A DNA stretch of 64,000 nt, taken from IMG/VR virus record IMGVR_UViG_3300026382_000175, positions 1 through 64,000 of that record. One strand, given 5' to 3'. This stretch comes from a virus. The position numbers and the translations under genes were made by a program. This document shows, piece after piece, positions 1-8,886 of the stretch; the stretch's first letter is position 1; each line of letters begins with the position of its first letter. The notes beneath the pieces are model-generated. The model saw only the letters and a list, made by a program, of their open reading frames with translations, was not told the origin of the DNA and did not search any database.

Positions 1-3000
1 TGGTATCTTGATTTAATAACATCTTGGTCTGATAAGTAGGTTCTATATTGTAGAGTTTGAGGTTCTGTTCTTTGAGGAATGATAACTGAGGTTATTGTTG
101 AAGATTGTTCTGGAACTTCTACATAGTTTAATATGCTTTCAAATAGTGTCTCATACGTAAGTTCTGTATTTACAGATGATATTGATGTAAGATCTGATAA
201 TGGATTAGATACATTAGTCGGTTCAATTGTTGGAGAATTTACAGTTGTAACGTTATAATCAAGAATAGTAGGTGTAAAATGGTTAAGATTGGGATTAGTT
301 AATAATTTATCTAAAACAAGTACACCATCACGAGCTGATATTATAAGTTTACCACTTATTAATTCAATTTTATTTAAACCATAATCTTCATCTAGTAAAC
401 AAAAATCAAAATCATTCCTCGGATCATTCACATTAATTCTTGCTATACCACTCTTATGAACACTTCCATCTGAAAATCCAAATGTAATATAAACATTTGT
501 ACCATCAAAAGCAGAATATCCTGTAGGCACTAATGCATTATATGAATATCTTACGGAAGCTTTACCTACAAAAGTGAGATGTATATTTTTTGTGTTATCA
601 TATGCCAGATATCCTATCGCGAATGATCCATAATTTATTCTAAAATTATCATTCACACCAGTATCGTATTTCTTTACAAGACGTAATCGCCTATTATTAA
701 AATCAATATAACCAATAACACCATTACTTCCACTATCGCCCCTACCAGCAAGAAACAATTTATTTGATTCAAATACGAGATCCCCAGGCACAATTCCAAA
801 ATCCGCAAATCCGCTCACGCTTGTCAAGTCAAATTTTAAAGAATCAGCAATTGAATTTGATGTTGTATCATATTTCCAAACATACAATTTATTTGACTCA
901 ATACTAACTAAGTAAAGATATTTATCATATTTTGCGCTAGCATTAATATTGTAGCTGCTACTTAAACTTTGTTTAAATACACTTCCTGTTTCAGTACTGT
1001 AAACCAATAATCCATACGGGAAAATAAGGTAAATTTTCCCATTTGATTCATGAATATTTCTTAGATATGCACCCAAACCAAGATATGACTTAGAAATCTT
1101 TCTTGACCCTAATAGATTAAGTTTCTTGTCAAACGTGGAAATATACAAGTTATAATCCGAGTCAAAAGAAAATAGATAGTATTTATCATTTACTAGAATA
1201 GCTTTTGAGGATTCTTTAAAACTTCCTTTAACAAACTTTTCAACCTTCAACTGAAAATCTGTGATTGTAGTTTGTTTTTTGTTTACTATTAACTCATCAC
1301 CCACTTCTAGTATATTACTTAAATCGTCAGTTAACTCAAAACTATTAGTTGTAGCTTTCTGTATCTTATCGCTTATATCTTCATCAAAATATAGACATCT
1401 ATCTGGATTGGATTCCATAGCAATGTAGACTTTTGTAGGTTCTTTCCACGCTTTTTGTGGAGGATTGGTAAGGTTGAAGGAGGAGATATCTGCTTGGTGA
1501 TAGGAATATACAGAATTCGGAAAATTATATTGATAAATTTTCCTACTACTACCACTTCTAGATACAAATAATCTAGTTCCTGTTAAGTTGAAAAAAAGAC
1601 TGCTAGGGCTATAACTTAAAGAAAAACCATCCGAATAACTTGCTGTTGAGATGTCCCAAGGAGTAGATAAATTGTATTGACTAATTTGATAATTTGTATC
1701 AATAGTTTCAGCGATAAACATTCTTGTTCCATCAGGAGAGAAAAATAAACCATAAGTTGATCTGTTACTTAAATAACTAATATTACTATAACTTGCTGTT
1801 GTTATATCCCAAGGTGTAGATAAATTGTATTGATAAACTTTACGCTCTATGGATGTTGTAACAAACATTTTAAGACCATCAGGAGAAAAGAAAAGTCCAT
1901 ATAATCTGTTCGGATTAGAAACTTGTGCACCTAAAGAAACTTCACCTGAATAACTTGCTGTTGTTATATCCCAAGGTGTAGATAAATTGTATTGATAAAT
2001 AGCCGCATGGTCAGATCCAACAATAAACATTCTTGTTCCATCAGGTTTAAAGAAAATCTCTCCTGGAAAAGAATCTTGACTGCTAACAGAAAAGCTACTT
2101 GAATAACTTGCTGTTGAGATGTCCCAAGGAGTAGATAAATTGTAGCTAGTAACATTATTATCCGAATCACCTACAACATACATAACACTTCCATCTGGCT
2201 TAAAAAATAAACCAGTAGGATAACTTGCAATTGTAGGTAGTTCAAAACTTGTATCATATTGTGCACTACTAATATTGTCGTTATTCAATATAACACTCCC
2301 AATCTCTCCTTCCTTAACTCCATCTACATTATTATACAGTACAACCTTTTCACCAGTCACAACTTCATCTACCGTTTTTAGTGTAGTACTATCAGAACCT
2401 GATAATACTTTAATCTCTTTAAGTTTTTCAGTAACAGTTACTTGATATTGATACCAGTCATTATCAGTTTCTTCTTGTTCAAAAGGAATGGAAACCCAAA
2501 CAGCAGGAAAATATTGTTTAAATGCTTTAGTAGGAGTAGTGGATAAGGAGAAGGAGGAAATATCAATAGAATTAACAACATTATATAACAATGTTAATTT
2601 TATCGGGTCAATAAAATAGATAGACTTACCATCAACTGATGAAATACTGTAATAGTTTGTCTCTATTATTGAAGAGATACCTTTTTCAATATCAGGAGTT
2701 GAATTAATAGTGGTTAAATCAAAAGGAGTCCCTAACGAGAATTCTTGTAAAACTTTATTCTGCGTTTGTATTGTTATTAGCTTGCTCCCATCACCAGAAA
2801 ACAATAATCCTGAATGATATGAGGTACTATTACCCTCTGGAAAGGTATAAACTTGAGCAGGAGATGTAATTGAACCTATATCATATGGATTTGATAAGAC
2901 ATATTTTCTAATAGTATTATCTATACCAAGTAAAAACAATGTTAATCCATCTTTACTGAAATAGAGATGATGGGGATAACCTTCAACATCTAAACTTGCT

Positions 3001-3503
3001 TCATAAGTTCTTGAACTTAAATCAAAAGGATTCGTCAAAGTATATTTGTATATCCTTCCATTCGTAAGCAATATTAAAATATAACCATCATCTGAAAGCC
3101 AAATATTAGATAAATATTCTGATGGCTCAGTAAAAGTAAATCTTCCTATTAGTCTTTTTATCTTTGCTGAATTTTTGAAATCAACATCAAAAACATAAAC
3201 AGGATAATCCGATTCAGAAGTTGTGACAAATAATTTCTGATAATTATCAGATACAAATATACCCACAACCTCATCAGTTGTAATATTAATATCTAACGAT
3301 AAACTATCACCAATAAATAAGTCACTTATATCCCAAGGAGTTCCCTGTTGAGTAACACTCCCAACATTATTCCTTATGTAGTTGGTACCATCAAACAATA
3401 CTAATTCTTCATTCTCCTTTATCTCAACTGGAGTTAGTAGTGTGTTACTATCAGAACCAGATAAAATAGGTATTTCTTTCCAGCCACCTTTTAGTGCCTT
3501 CAT
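1..3503 (-). CDS. Large tail fibre/tail surface protein with propeller-like repeats (3' end outside window)
   Basis: The frame is open from an ATG at 3503 (SD GGAGG about 9 bases upstream) to the left edge, at least 1,167 codons with no stop, so the C-terminus is missing. The middle part (about 1640-2290) repeats a unit of about 50 residues of the type FFxPDGTRMFI...YNLSTPWDIsTASYS. This beta-propeller-like unit is familiar from tail proteins of environmental phages. A module beginning LSGSDSNTLLTPVE at the N-terminus recurs in diverged form near 2420-2330 (LSGSDSTTLKTVDE), so the protein grew by internal duplication. It is the last gene of the baseplate/fibre cluster, which suggests a distal fibre or receptor-binding role; that role is inferred. 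By eye its base use (more CpG, more varied codons) differs somewhat from the baseplate genes, as expected for an exchangeable fibre gene. Confidence 0.8.
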   Translation of the reverse strand, partial: MKALKGGWKEIPILSGSDSNTLLTPVEIKENEELVLFDGTNYIRNNVGSVTQQGTPWDISDLFIGDSLSLDINITTDEVVGIFVSDNYQKLFVTTSESDYPVYVFDVDFKNSAKIKRLIGRFTFTEPSEYLSNIWLSDDGYILILLTNGRIYKYTLTNPFDLSSRTYEASLDVEGYPHHLYFSKDGLTLFLLGIDNTIRKYVLSNPYDIGSITSPAQVYTFPEGNSTSYHSGLLFSGDGSKLITIQTQNKVLQEFSLGTPFDLTTINSTPDIEKGISSIIETNYYSISSVDGKSIYFIDPIKLTLLYNVVNSIDISSFSLSTTPTKAFKQYFPAVWVSIPFEQEETDNDWYQYQVTVTEKLKEIKVLSGSDSTTLKTVDEVVTGEKVVLYNNVDGVKEGEIGSVILNNDNISSAQYDTSFELPTIASYPTGLFFKPDGSVMYVVGDSDNNVTSYNLSTPWDISTASYSSSFSVSSQDSFPGEIFFKPDGTRMFIVGSDHAAIYQYNLSTPWDITTASYSGEVSLGAQVSNPNRLYGLFFSPDGLKMFVTTSIERKVYQYNLSTPWDITTASYSNISYLSNRSTYGLFFSPDGTRMFIAETIDTNYQISQYNLSTPWDISTASYSDGFSLSYSPSSLFFNLTGTRLFVSRSGSSRKIYQYNFPNSVYSYHQADISSFNLTNPPQKAWKEPTKVYIAMESNPDRCLYFDEDISDKIQKATTNSFELTDDLSNILEVGDELIVNKKQTTITDFQLKVEKFVKGSFKESSKAILVNDKYYLFSFDSDYNLYISTFDKKLNLLGSRKISKSYLGLGAYLRNIHESNGKIYLIFPYGLLVYSTETGSVFKQSLSSSYNINASAKYDKYLYLVSIESNKLYVWKYDTTSNSIADSLKFDLTSVSGFADFGIVPGDLVFESNKLFLAGRGDSGSNGVIGYIDFNNRRLRLVKKYDTGVNDNFRINYGSFAIGYLAYDNTKNIHLTFVGKASVRYSYNALVPTGYSAFDGTNVYITFGFSDGSVHKSGIARINVNDPRNDFDFCLLDEDYGLNKIELISGKLIISARDGVLVLDKLLTNPNLNHFTPTILDYNVTTVNSPTIEPTNVSNPLSDLTSISSVNTELTYETLFESILNYVEVPEQSSTITSVIIPQRTEPQTLQYRTYLSDQDVIKSRY
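1638..2145 (-). repeat. Near-identical DNA repeats inside the tail-fibre gene
   Basis: A DNA unit of about 40 bases encoding (Y)NLSTPWDI(S/T)TASYS occurs at about 1638-1680, 1792-1834, 1950-1992 and 2103-2145, with a period of about 155 bases. Copies differ at only a few positions, such as ATATCC versus ATGTCC. Such low divergence suggests recent duplication or ongoing conversion between units. Confidence 0.75.
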
Positions 3504-3520
3504 ATATTAAACCTCCATTA

Positions 3521-4702
3521 CTAAGCAGTTAAATCCCAACCATCGTTATACTCAGTGTTGTCTTCATTAAAATTAGATACGCTTACTGCTGTGTCTGATG
3601 TGAGTTGAATATCCTTAATAGTGAGTTGCTTAGAAACTCTTTCAGTTACATCGTTGCCATCTAAATTCCTAGTTACCCATAGAGTAATAGTAGCTGTTGT
3701 GTCTTGGTCTACTTCAGGTAGTTCCCAAGTAAAGTGCATTCCACTTATTGTTAAAATACCATGAGTAACAATTCCATTTAAGGTATACTTAGAGGTATCA
3801 AAAGTCTTACCTCCATCGTGAGTTACATCACCTTCTACAGTAGACTGCTCATTTTCTTGGGATGGAATTGTGTATTCAATTTGATACTTGGTAGTGTTAT
3901 ACTCTAGTACATTAGACCAGTTTGAGGAATGACCTGCATCTCCATTATACTTAGCTCTTACATAGTAAGTTGAATCTATATCAAGTATATCTTGGTCAAT
4001 TGTTAATGTATCTTGTTTTGATGGGTCAGTTTCAGTGTAGTTAAGAACTAAGTTGTTAAATTCAGGATCAGTAGCTATTTGCCAATCAGTACTTTGCCAA
4101 TTATCAGTATAACCATAAGCTTTGAATGGTGTAAGCTTAAATGTAGGATAAAGTGAACCTGTATCAGAGGTAGATACAGTAGGAGTTTCTATGTAAGCAC
4201 TAGCAGTAGTAAAGCTAACAGGATCAGACCAATCTGAAATGTGGTAGTCTGATTTATACCTTACCCTTACATAATAGAGGGTTTCAGGGTCTAAGTTTTG
4301 AGGTTGGTAAGAGGTTAGGTTAGCAGTATCGTTATATGAGGACTCAACTATGTTAGTAAACTCTGAATCAGTAGCTATTTCCCAATCTGAAGCATCGTGA
4401 GTGCCATAAAAGTGCTCTGATGGTTGAAATGGAGAGGACTCAATAGTTCCTGAAAAGTTAGTTTCTCCATCAGTAGGATTAGTAATAGTTGGTTTGGTTA
4501 TTACAGTAGCATCTATCCCTGAGATGTTCTCAACAGTTTCAGAAAGAGTTTCTAACTCTTGAACTAAGTACTGGTCGTTTTCCAGTAGTTGAGCTATTGG
4601 TCTATTAGCAACTCCTTGTGGAGTATCATCTGTAGTTCCATCAAATTTTTCATACTGTCTATACCAGTCTAAATTTTCGTGAGGGAGCTTTTTCTCAGCC
4701 AT
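3521..4702 (-). CDS. Tail/baseplate-associated protein with fibronectin-III-like repeats
   Basis: This is a 393-residue protein. After an N-terminal helix of about 60 residues it has two Ig/FN3-like modules of about 100 residues. Each carries DWEIA/DWQIATD, SEF or PEF, then YYVRVRYKSD or YYVRAKYNGD followed by S(D/N)WS, the usual pattern of phage FN3-like domains. A third, different beta module forms the C-terminus. It lies between the large fibre gene and a small fibre-like gene, so it is probably a virion surface protein of the tail tip, although no enzymatic motif is visible. The start is supported by CAGGAGG upstream of ATG 4702. Confidence 0.75.
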   Translation of the reverse strand: MAEKKLPHENLDWYRQYEKFDGTTDDTPQGVANRPIAQLLENDQYLVQELETLSETVENISGIDATVITKPTITNPTDGETNFSGTIESSPFQPSEHFYGTHDASDWEIATDSEFTNIVESSYNDTANLTSYQPQNLDPETLYYVRVRYKSDYHISDWSDPVSFTTASAYIETPTVSTSDTGSLYPTFKLTPFKAYGYTDNWQSTDWQIATDPEFNNLVLNYTETDPSKQDTLTIDQDILDIDSTYYVRAKYNGDAGHSSNWSNVLEYNTTKYQIEYTIPSQENEQSTVEGDVTHDGGKTFDTSKYTLNGIVTHGILTISGMHFTWELPEVDQDTTATITLWVTRNLDGNDVTERVSKQLTIKDIQLTSDTAVSVSNFNEDNTEYNDGWDLTA

Positions 4703-4718
4703 TATCTAATCCTCCTGA

Positions 4719-5258
4719 TTATTCTTGGCAAGTTAAATCTAAGATAATAGTCCAGTGCAGTGTGTAAGCTTTAGTGTTAGTTTTATAGAGAGGGTAGTCT
4801 GTAATTCTAGCAAATATGTTATTGTTAGCATCTGCTAAGGCAAACTCTGAGTACTTAACTGGAGTTCCTTCATCAGAGTTACCAGTATCTTTGTCTAGGT
4901 AAAAGTTGAATGTAATAGCTTTGTTTACTTGGTCAATTTGGTAGTCTAAAACAGGTAGTTCAAGCTTGGGTTCTACTAAACCTGTATCAGAACAGCTAGG
5001 AGGAATTGGATTGTCATCTGAGTCTGTTCCTCCAGTACCTAAGAGGAGTTTAGAGATACCTTTGTTAGGTTGGTTGCTCATCATAGCTAAGAGGAGGTTA
5101 ACTGCATTTTGAACTACTTTATTCCTCTTGTGGAGAACTACATTACCCTGCTCATCTTTGATAGTTAAAATACCTTTAGGAGATATAGTAAGTTGGTCTT
5201 GAAGGTGAGAGCCTACTCTAAGTTGACTAAAAGGGTTTACTTTAAACCTATCTTTCAT
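4719..5258 (-). CDS. Putative tail fibre/collar-like structural protein
   Basis: This is a 179-residue protein. It contains KGILTIKDEQGNVVLHKRN near the N-terminus, a central LLLGTGG segment and a C-terminal KAYTLHWTIILDL segment. The pattern (rigid beta segment, 'GTGG' loop, terminal 'xxWTI' strand) resembles small structural proteins often found next to phage fibre genes; this is a family-style resemblance, not a proven match. It starts 2 bases from the end of the upstream gene in a compact baseplate operon. Confidence 0.55.
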   Translation of the reverse strand: MKDRFKVNPFSQLRVGSHLQDQLTISPKGILTIKDEQGNVVLHKRNKVVQNAVNLLLAMMSNQPNKGISKLLLGTGGTDSDDNPIPPSCSDTGLVEPKLELPVLDYQIDQVNKAITFNFYLDKDTGNSDEGTPVKYSEFALADANNNIFARITDYPLYKTNTKAYTLHWTIILDLTCQE

Positions 5259-5260
5259 AC

Positions 5261-6400
5261 TTAAACCTCCTGTATCGTTAGGACATCAGAAATACCTGAT
5301 TTATTAGAGCTAATGTAGGAACTCCCTACTGTAGTAGCTCCTACAAACATTCCATTTAGGTCTGAACTGAGAACATCTTCAGCAAAAGTTTCTTGGCTTG
5401 TAGTTAACTTGTCTTTAAGTGGATAAGTTTCAGTAGTTAACTCTCCTACTTTGAAGTTACCAATTCTGTTATTACAACCTACTAGGGAGTAATTACCCAA
5501 AAAGCTTTGACCTATTGACTCACAATAGGAATTGTCTGCAATAGTTTCTAACTTAGAATTAGCTTTAAACTCTAAATTGTCTTCAGGGTAAGCAATTAAG
5601 TTGGAGTAGTAAGCATCAGATATTGAGGAGGAGCTACCTGATACTGTTGCTTTACCTACATAGAAATATCCAATTACTGAAGGATTAAGGTCTGCTTTTA
5701 AGGTATCAGTAAAGTTGTTATCAGTTTCAGACCAGAACTCATCTTGAATAGGCCAGTAGTAACACTCCTCACCTATTAGGAACTTACCTACTTGAGTTAA
5801 ACCAATTCTTGGATTAGATTGGCAACAGTACTTACCTACTTCAAACTCTCCTACATTGGAAAGTCCTACTATTGCTCCTGGGTCTTCACACTTAGGATAG
5901 AAGTTGTTAAAGAATGAGTCAACAAAGGATTGGTCTGTTTCTACCCAAAACTCCTCATTAGCAGTTCCTGATATTATATCTTCATAGTTAAGGTTGTATA
6001 GGAGTAGATAACACTTTAAGCAAAGATGTTTTAAACTTTGCCAAGCTTGAGCTACAAATTCGTCTACTTCCTCTTCAGTTCTACCTGCTCTATCTACTTC
6101 TATAACTACACAGCATCTATCTACTAAGTTCTCTGGGTATTCATACCACTCCTTAACAGTAAAGGTGGGGTCTGTTAGGTTACCTAGTGCTAGGTAAAAA
6201 CCCTTACTACCAAAAGACTGTAAGTAATAGTTTTTAATTTGAGGAGTTTGGATTTTTAGTTTAGAACCGAATTCCTCATCCCACTCCCTTTCTCCTATTA
6301 CCTTTACAGTAGCATCTACAAAGTTCTCTAGTAGGTCTGAGGTAATTTTGATTATCTCTACATCTCTTAAGTTCTCTGGTATAAACCTTTTTATCTTCAT
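5261..6400 (-). CDS. Baseplate/tail protein of unknown fold, in the position of a gpI-like protein
   Basis: This is a 379-residue protein immediately downstream of the gp6/J-like gene, where P2-type phages carry gpI and T4-type phages carry wedge or fibre-attachment proteins. Two repeats of the form DEFWSETDNNF / EEFWVETDQSF with nearby VGxxxVG segments (VGEFEVGKYCCQ, VGKFLIGEECYY) show internal duplication. It is unusually rich in cysteine (CC pairs) for a baseplate protein. No domain is recognised, so the role as a connector between baseplate and fibre is inferred from position only. Confidence 0.55.
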   Translation of the reverse strand: MKIKRFIPENLRDVEIIKITSDLLENFVDATVKVIGEREWDEEFGSKLKIQTPQIKNYYLQSFGSKGFYLALGNLTDPTFTVKEWYEYPENLVDRCCVVIEVDRAGRTEEEVDEFVAQAWQSLKHLCLKCYLLLYNLNYEDIISGTANEEFWVETDQSFVDSFFNNFYPKCEDPGAIVGLSNVGEFEVGKYCCQSNPRIGLTQVGKFLIGEECYYWPIQDEFWSETDNNFTDTLKADLNPSVIGYFYVGKATVSGSSSSISDAYYSNLIAYPEDNLEFKANSKLETIADNSYCESIGQSFLGNYSLVGCNNRIGNFKVGELTTETYPLKDKLTTSQETFAEDVLSSDLNGMFVGATTVGSSYISSNKSGISDVLTIQEV

Positions 6401-6402
6401 AG

Positions 6403-7686
6403 TTATACCTCAGTTAGAGAAGCTGTTACACTCTTAAAGAACCCAGTTCTGTTTATAGGAGTGGGGGAAATTAAATCTGTATTAACTGGAGTAAACACAG
6501 TTGGGTAAAACTTTTCTGAAAGTTCTAGTGCTACTATTGAAGGATCTATATACTCATCAGGAGTCATTAACCTTAGTGCTAAAGTTTTCTCTAGGTAATC
6601 GTTTACTAAATTCTCTAAGTTGGATTGGGATACATATCTAACCTTAAAGGAAAGGGTTAAGTCCTCCCCTTGCGTAGGTTGGTAAGGAATGTAGTTTATT
6701 TTTAAAGCTAATAGCTTTCTCTTTTCAGTTTCATTCTTTACATAATCTAGGATTGAGTTATCTAACAGGATAAACTCTAAATCTGCTTCACAACAGTAAG
6801 AGGTATCATCAGGAGAAATCTTAAAACATCTAGCTGAAGGTATTTGAGGAAATCTCCAAACTAACCAAGACTCAAAATCCTTTTCCCTTACTAACCTAGC
6901 GTCTAAAGGGACATACTTTAAAATATTTCTTATAACATCTAAGTTGTAGTAAGTCCAAGCTAAAGTATCTTCTACTACCTGTGCATCAGGTATAGTAAAC
7001 TGAGCTGAGTTAGAGTCTAAGGAGTTTACATCTGCATTGTAGGAAATCCTTTTGTAGGTTACAGTAGTGTTTCTGTAGTAGCCTAGCTTACCATCTCCAA
7101 AGAATAACCTAGATTGGTAAAACCCTGAACCTCTTAGAATAGATTGCTTAGGATTATCTATCTGCTCTACAATGTCGTTAGCTAAGTTGATTTTATTAAT
7201 TCCCTCAGTAAGGATATCATAGTCTGATAAGAATTTACCTTTGTTAATTACAGTTTGCCTTTGGTAAGGAGTAGTAAGAAGTATTGAAGTTTCTTCCAAA
7301 TATCCAACTTTACAAATAACTCCTTCCTCATAGTAATCTACTGGTATAATCTGATAGTCTCCTAAGGTTCCTATTGGAGAGTAGAGCTCTACTGAGTAGT
7401 CTGTTTTAACCTTTAATGTTCTACCTTTAAGAGGAGGAAGAACAAATCCATAGTTGTAAACTATCTCTATTAAGGAAGTTTCAGATTTAGCAGTTTCTAT
7501 GTAGGACTCTTGCCTAGCTATTGACTGAGCCATTTGGGAGTAGTTAACAGCAATAGCTATAAGTTGGAGGAGAATTCTAAAGTTCTCTGATTGAGCTAGT
7601 TCGTTATACCTATCCCCTAGAGAAGTCTTTAGGTAATCCTCTAAGTACTTAACAGTTGTAGTTATATCTCCTACACTGATTATCAT
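6403..7686 (-). CDS. Baseplate wedge protein, gp6/gpJ-like
   Basis: This is a 427-residue protein. The N-terminal segment (YLEDYLKTSLGDRYNEL..., then AxAVNYSQMAQSIARQESYIETA around residue 50) is typical of T4 gp6/P2 gpJ-like wedge proteins, as is the order gp25-like, small protein, gp6-like. Wedge proteins of this family form the inner iris of the baseplate that triggers sheath contraction. The gene is tightly packed (2-base gaps on both sides). The assignment rests on helical N-terminal features, length and gene order. Confidence 0.7.
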   Translation of the reverse strand: MIISVGDITTTVKYLEDYLKTSLGDRYNELAQSENFRILLQLIAIAVNYSQMAQSIARQESYIETAKSETSLIEIVYNYGFVLPPLKGRTLKVKTDYSVELYSPIGTLGDYQIIPVDYYEEGVICKVGYLEETSILLTTPYQRQTVINKGKFLSDYDILTEGINKINLANDIVEQIDNPKQSILRGSGFYQSRLFFGDGKLGYYRNTTVTYKRISYNADVNSLDSNSAQFTIPDAQVVEDTLAWTYYNLDVIRNILKYVPLDARLVREKDFESWLVWRFPQIPSARCFKISPDDTSYCCEADLEFILLDNSILDYVKNETEKRKLLALKINYIPYQPTQGEDLTLSFKVRYVSQSNLENLVNDYLEKTLALRLMTPDEYIDPSIVALELSEKFYPTVFTPVNTDLISPTPINRTGFFKSVTASLTEV

Positions 7687-7687
7687 T

Positions 7688-7972
7688 TTATCCCTCTATC
7701 TTATTCTGAATAAGGAACTCTTCTAAAGAAGTTTTAGTAGCAGTTTTATAAACCAGGTCTACTGAACCTGATAGTAAGCAAGGTATCCAATAGAACCCTA
7801 CATTATCTAAAGTTTCGTAAGCTACTAAATCAGGTCTTTCACTAGGAGGAACTGATACTGGTTCTAGTAAGTAAGGTTTTGACTCAGGGTTGATTAAGTC
7901 TAATAATATTCCATCTATATCTTTAAAGTAATGGTCTGGAGAGTAGTAAGGAGTCTCAGTTTGGATAAACAT
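7688..7972 (-). CDS. Small baseplate-region protein, unknown
   Basis: This is a 94-residue protein between the gp25-like and gp6-like genes, separated from each by 2 bases. It contains PYYSPDHYFKDIDGILLDLI and ends with a short helix. No family is recognised. The position suggests a small wedge component (T4 gp53-type role), but nothing in the sequence proves that. Confidence 0.5.
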   Translation of the reverse strand: MFIQTETPYYSPDHYFKDIDGILLDLINPESKPYLLEPVSVPPSERPDLVAYETLDNVGFYWIPCLLSGSVDLVYKTATKTSLEEFLIQNKIEG

Positions 7973-7974
7973 TG

Positions 7975-8328
7975 TTACTCCCTCATAAGGTTAAATGAGA
8001 CTGAGTCTGTTATGTTTAACTCTTTTATAGTATAGGTTAGGTAAACTTGGAATAAGTGCTTATCTGGTACAGGTATAACTTCTAAAGAGAGAACTTCTAT
8101 CCTTTCCTCTTGCTTTAAGCAGTCTAGGATAATAGCTCTTAACTGGTCTGCACTAGACTCATCACACAGTTCAAATAAGTAGTCCTCTATTTGGCAACCA
8201 AAGTCTGGGTCGTGTCCTAACTCTTTCTTCTTAGTTAGGAGGATATTCCTTATACCTATCCTTACTGAATGAGAAGGAGTAGAGATTAATCCTGTATCCT
8301 GTATATCGTTAAACCTTATGTTAGGCAT
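7975..8328 (-). CDS. Baseplate protein, gp25/gpW lysozyme-like family
   Basis: This is a 117-residue protein with the family pattern: SVRIGIRNILLTKKKELGHDP then FGCQIEDYLFEL (the 'FGs...l..l.FE' element), a helix with ILDCLKQEERI, and a strand-rich C-terminus ending in a VSFNLMRE-like strand. Length matches the gp25/gpW family (about 110-135 residues). The protein is a conserved part of all contractile baseplates, linking wedge to sheath initiation. Neighbours (spike and gp6-like) agree. Confidence 0.85.
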   Translation of the reverse strand: MPNIRFNDIQDTGLISTPSHSVRIGIRNILLTKKKELGHDPDFGCQIEDYLFELCDESSADQLRAIILDCLKQEERIEVLSLEVIPVPDKHLFQVYLTYTIKELNITDSVSFNLMRE

Positions 8329-8340
8329 TTTGTCCTCTTG

Positions 8341-8886
8341 TTAAGGATTGATGTCAACTTTCTTAGATTGGATTAAGATGTGGTTGTTAGCTAGTAATCT
8401 TAGTTTATTATCAGCTTGTATCTCTATATCGTTAGGAGAGTGTAGTTTAACATCTCCATTAGGGTAAATGTGGATAAACATTCCTGAAGGATGCTCAAAG
8501 TGAACATCTCCAGTTTTCCTATCTATGTAGAACTTATTACCATAGCTATCTACCAATCCATAAGCATCAGGATAAGTAGCTAAGTGGAATGAGGTTTGGG
8601 AGGAGTCTAAACTAAAGTAAAAAGGGTGGTAAATATCTTTCAGGTAAACTGCTATAACTTTATCTCCTATGTTGGGTACATAGAAAGCAGTATTGTTAGT
8701 ATTAGAGTTAAAAGCTGAGGTTAACCTAGTAGCCCAAGGTAGTTTATCTTTAGGTATCCCTTGATACAGAGGATTGGTAAGTTTTATTCTGTGTAGCTTT
8801 TTAGGGTCGTTGTTATCTACTACCTCTGATAGAATGAACTTACCTTTTAAGTTGAACTTGTCTACTGTATCTATTAAACTTAGCAT
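8341..8886 (-). CDS. Baseplate central spike protein, gpV/gp5-like
   Basis: This is a 181-residue protein. The N-terminal half has an OB-fold pattern (GKFILSEVVDNNDP..HRIKLTNPL...LPWATRL, then YVPNIGDKVIAVYL), and the C-terminal half alternates short strands (GNKFYIDRKTGDVHFEHPSG..IHIYPNGDVKLHS), as in the beta-helical needle of gpV/gp5-type spikes. There is no lysozyme insert such as that of T4 gp5; the only lysozyme domain seen in this cluster is in the tape measure. Its start overlaps the hub gene by 7 bases, consistent with coupled expression. Confidence 0.8.
   Translation of the reverse strand: MLSLIDTVDKFNLKGKFILSEVVDNNDPKKLHRIKLTNPLYQGIPKDKLPWATRLTSAFNSNTNNTAFYVPNIGDKVIAVYLKDIYHPFYFSLDSSQTSFHLATYPDAYGLVDSYGNKFYIDRKTGDVHFEHPSGMFIHIYPNGDVKLHSPNDIEIQADNKLRLLANNHILIQSKKVDINP

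Noticed and set aside
1373-2170. Small minus-strand frames inside the fibre gene
   Set aside because: They are out-of-frame shadows of the repeats; the long frame from 3503 covers them.
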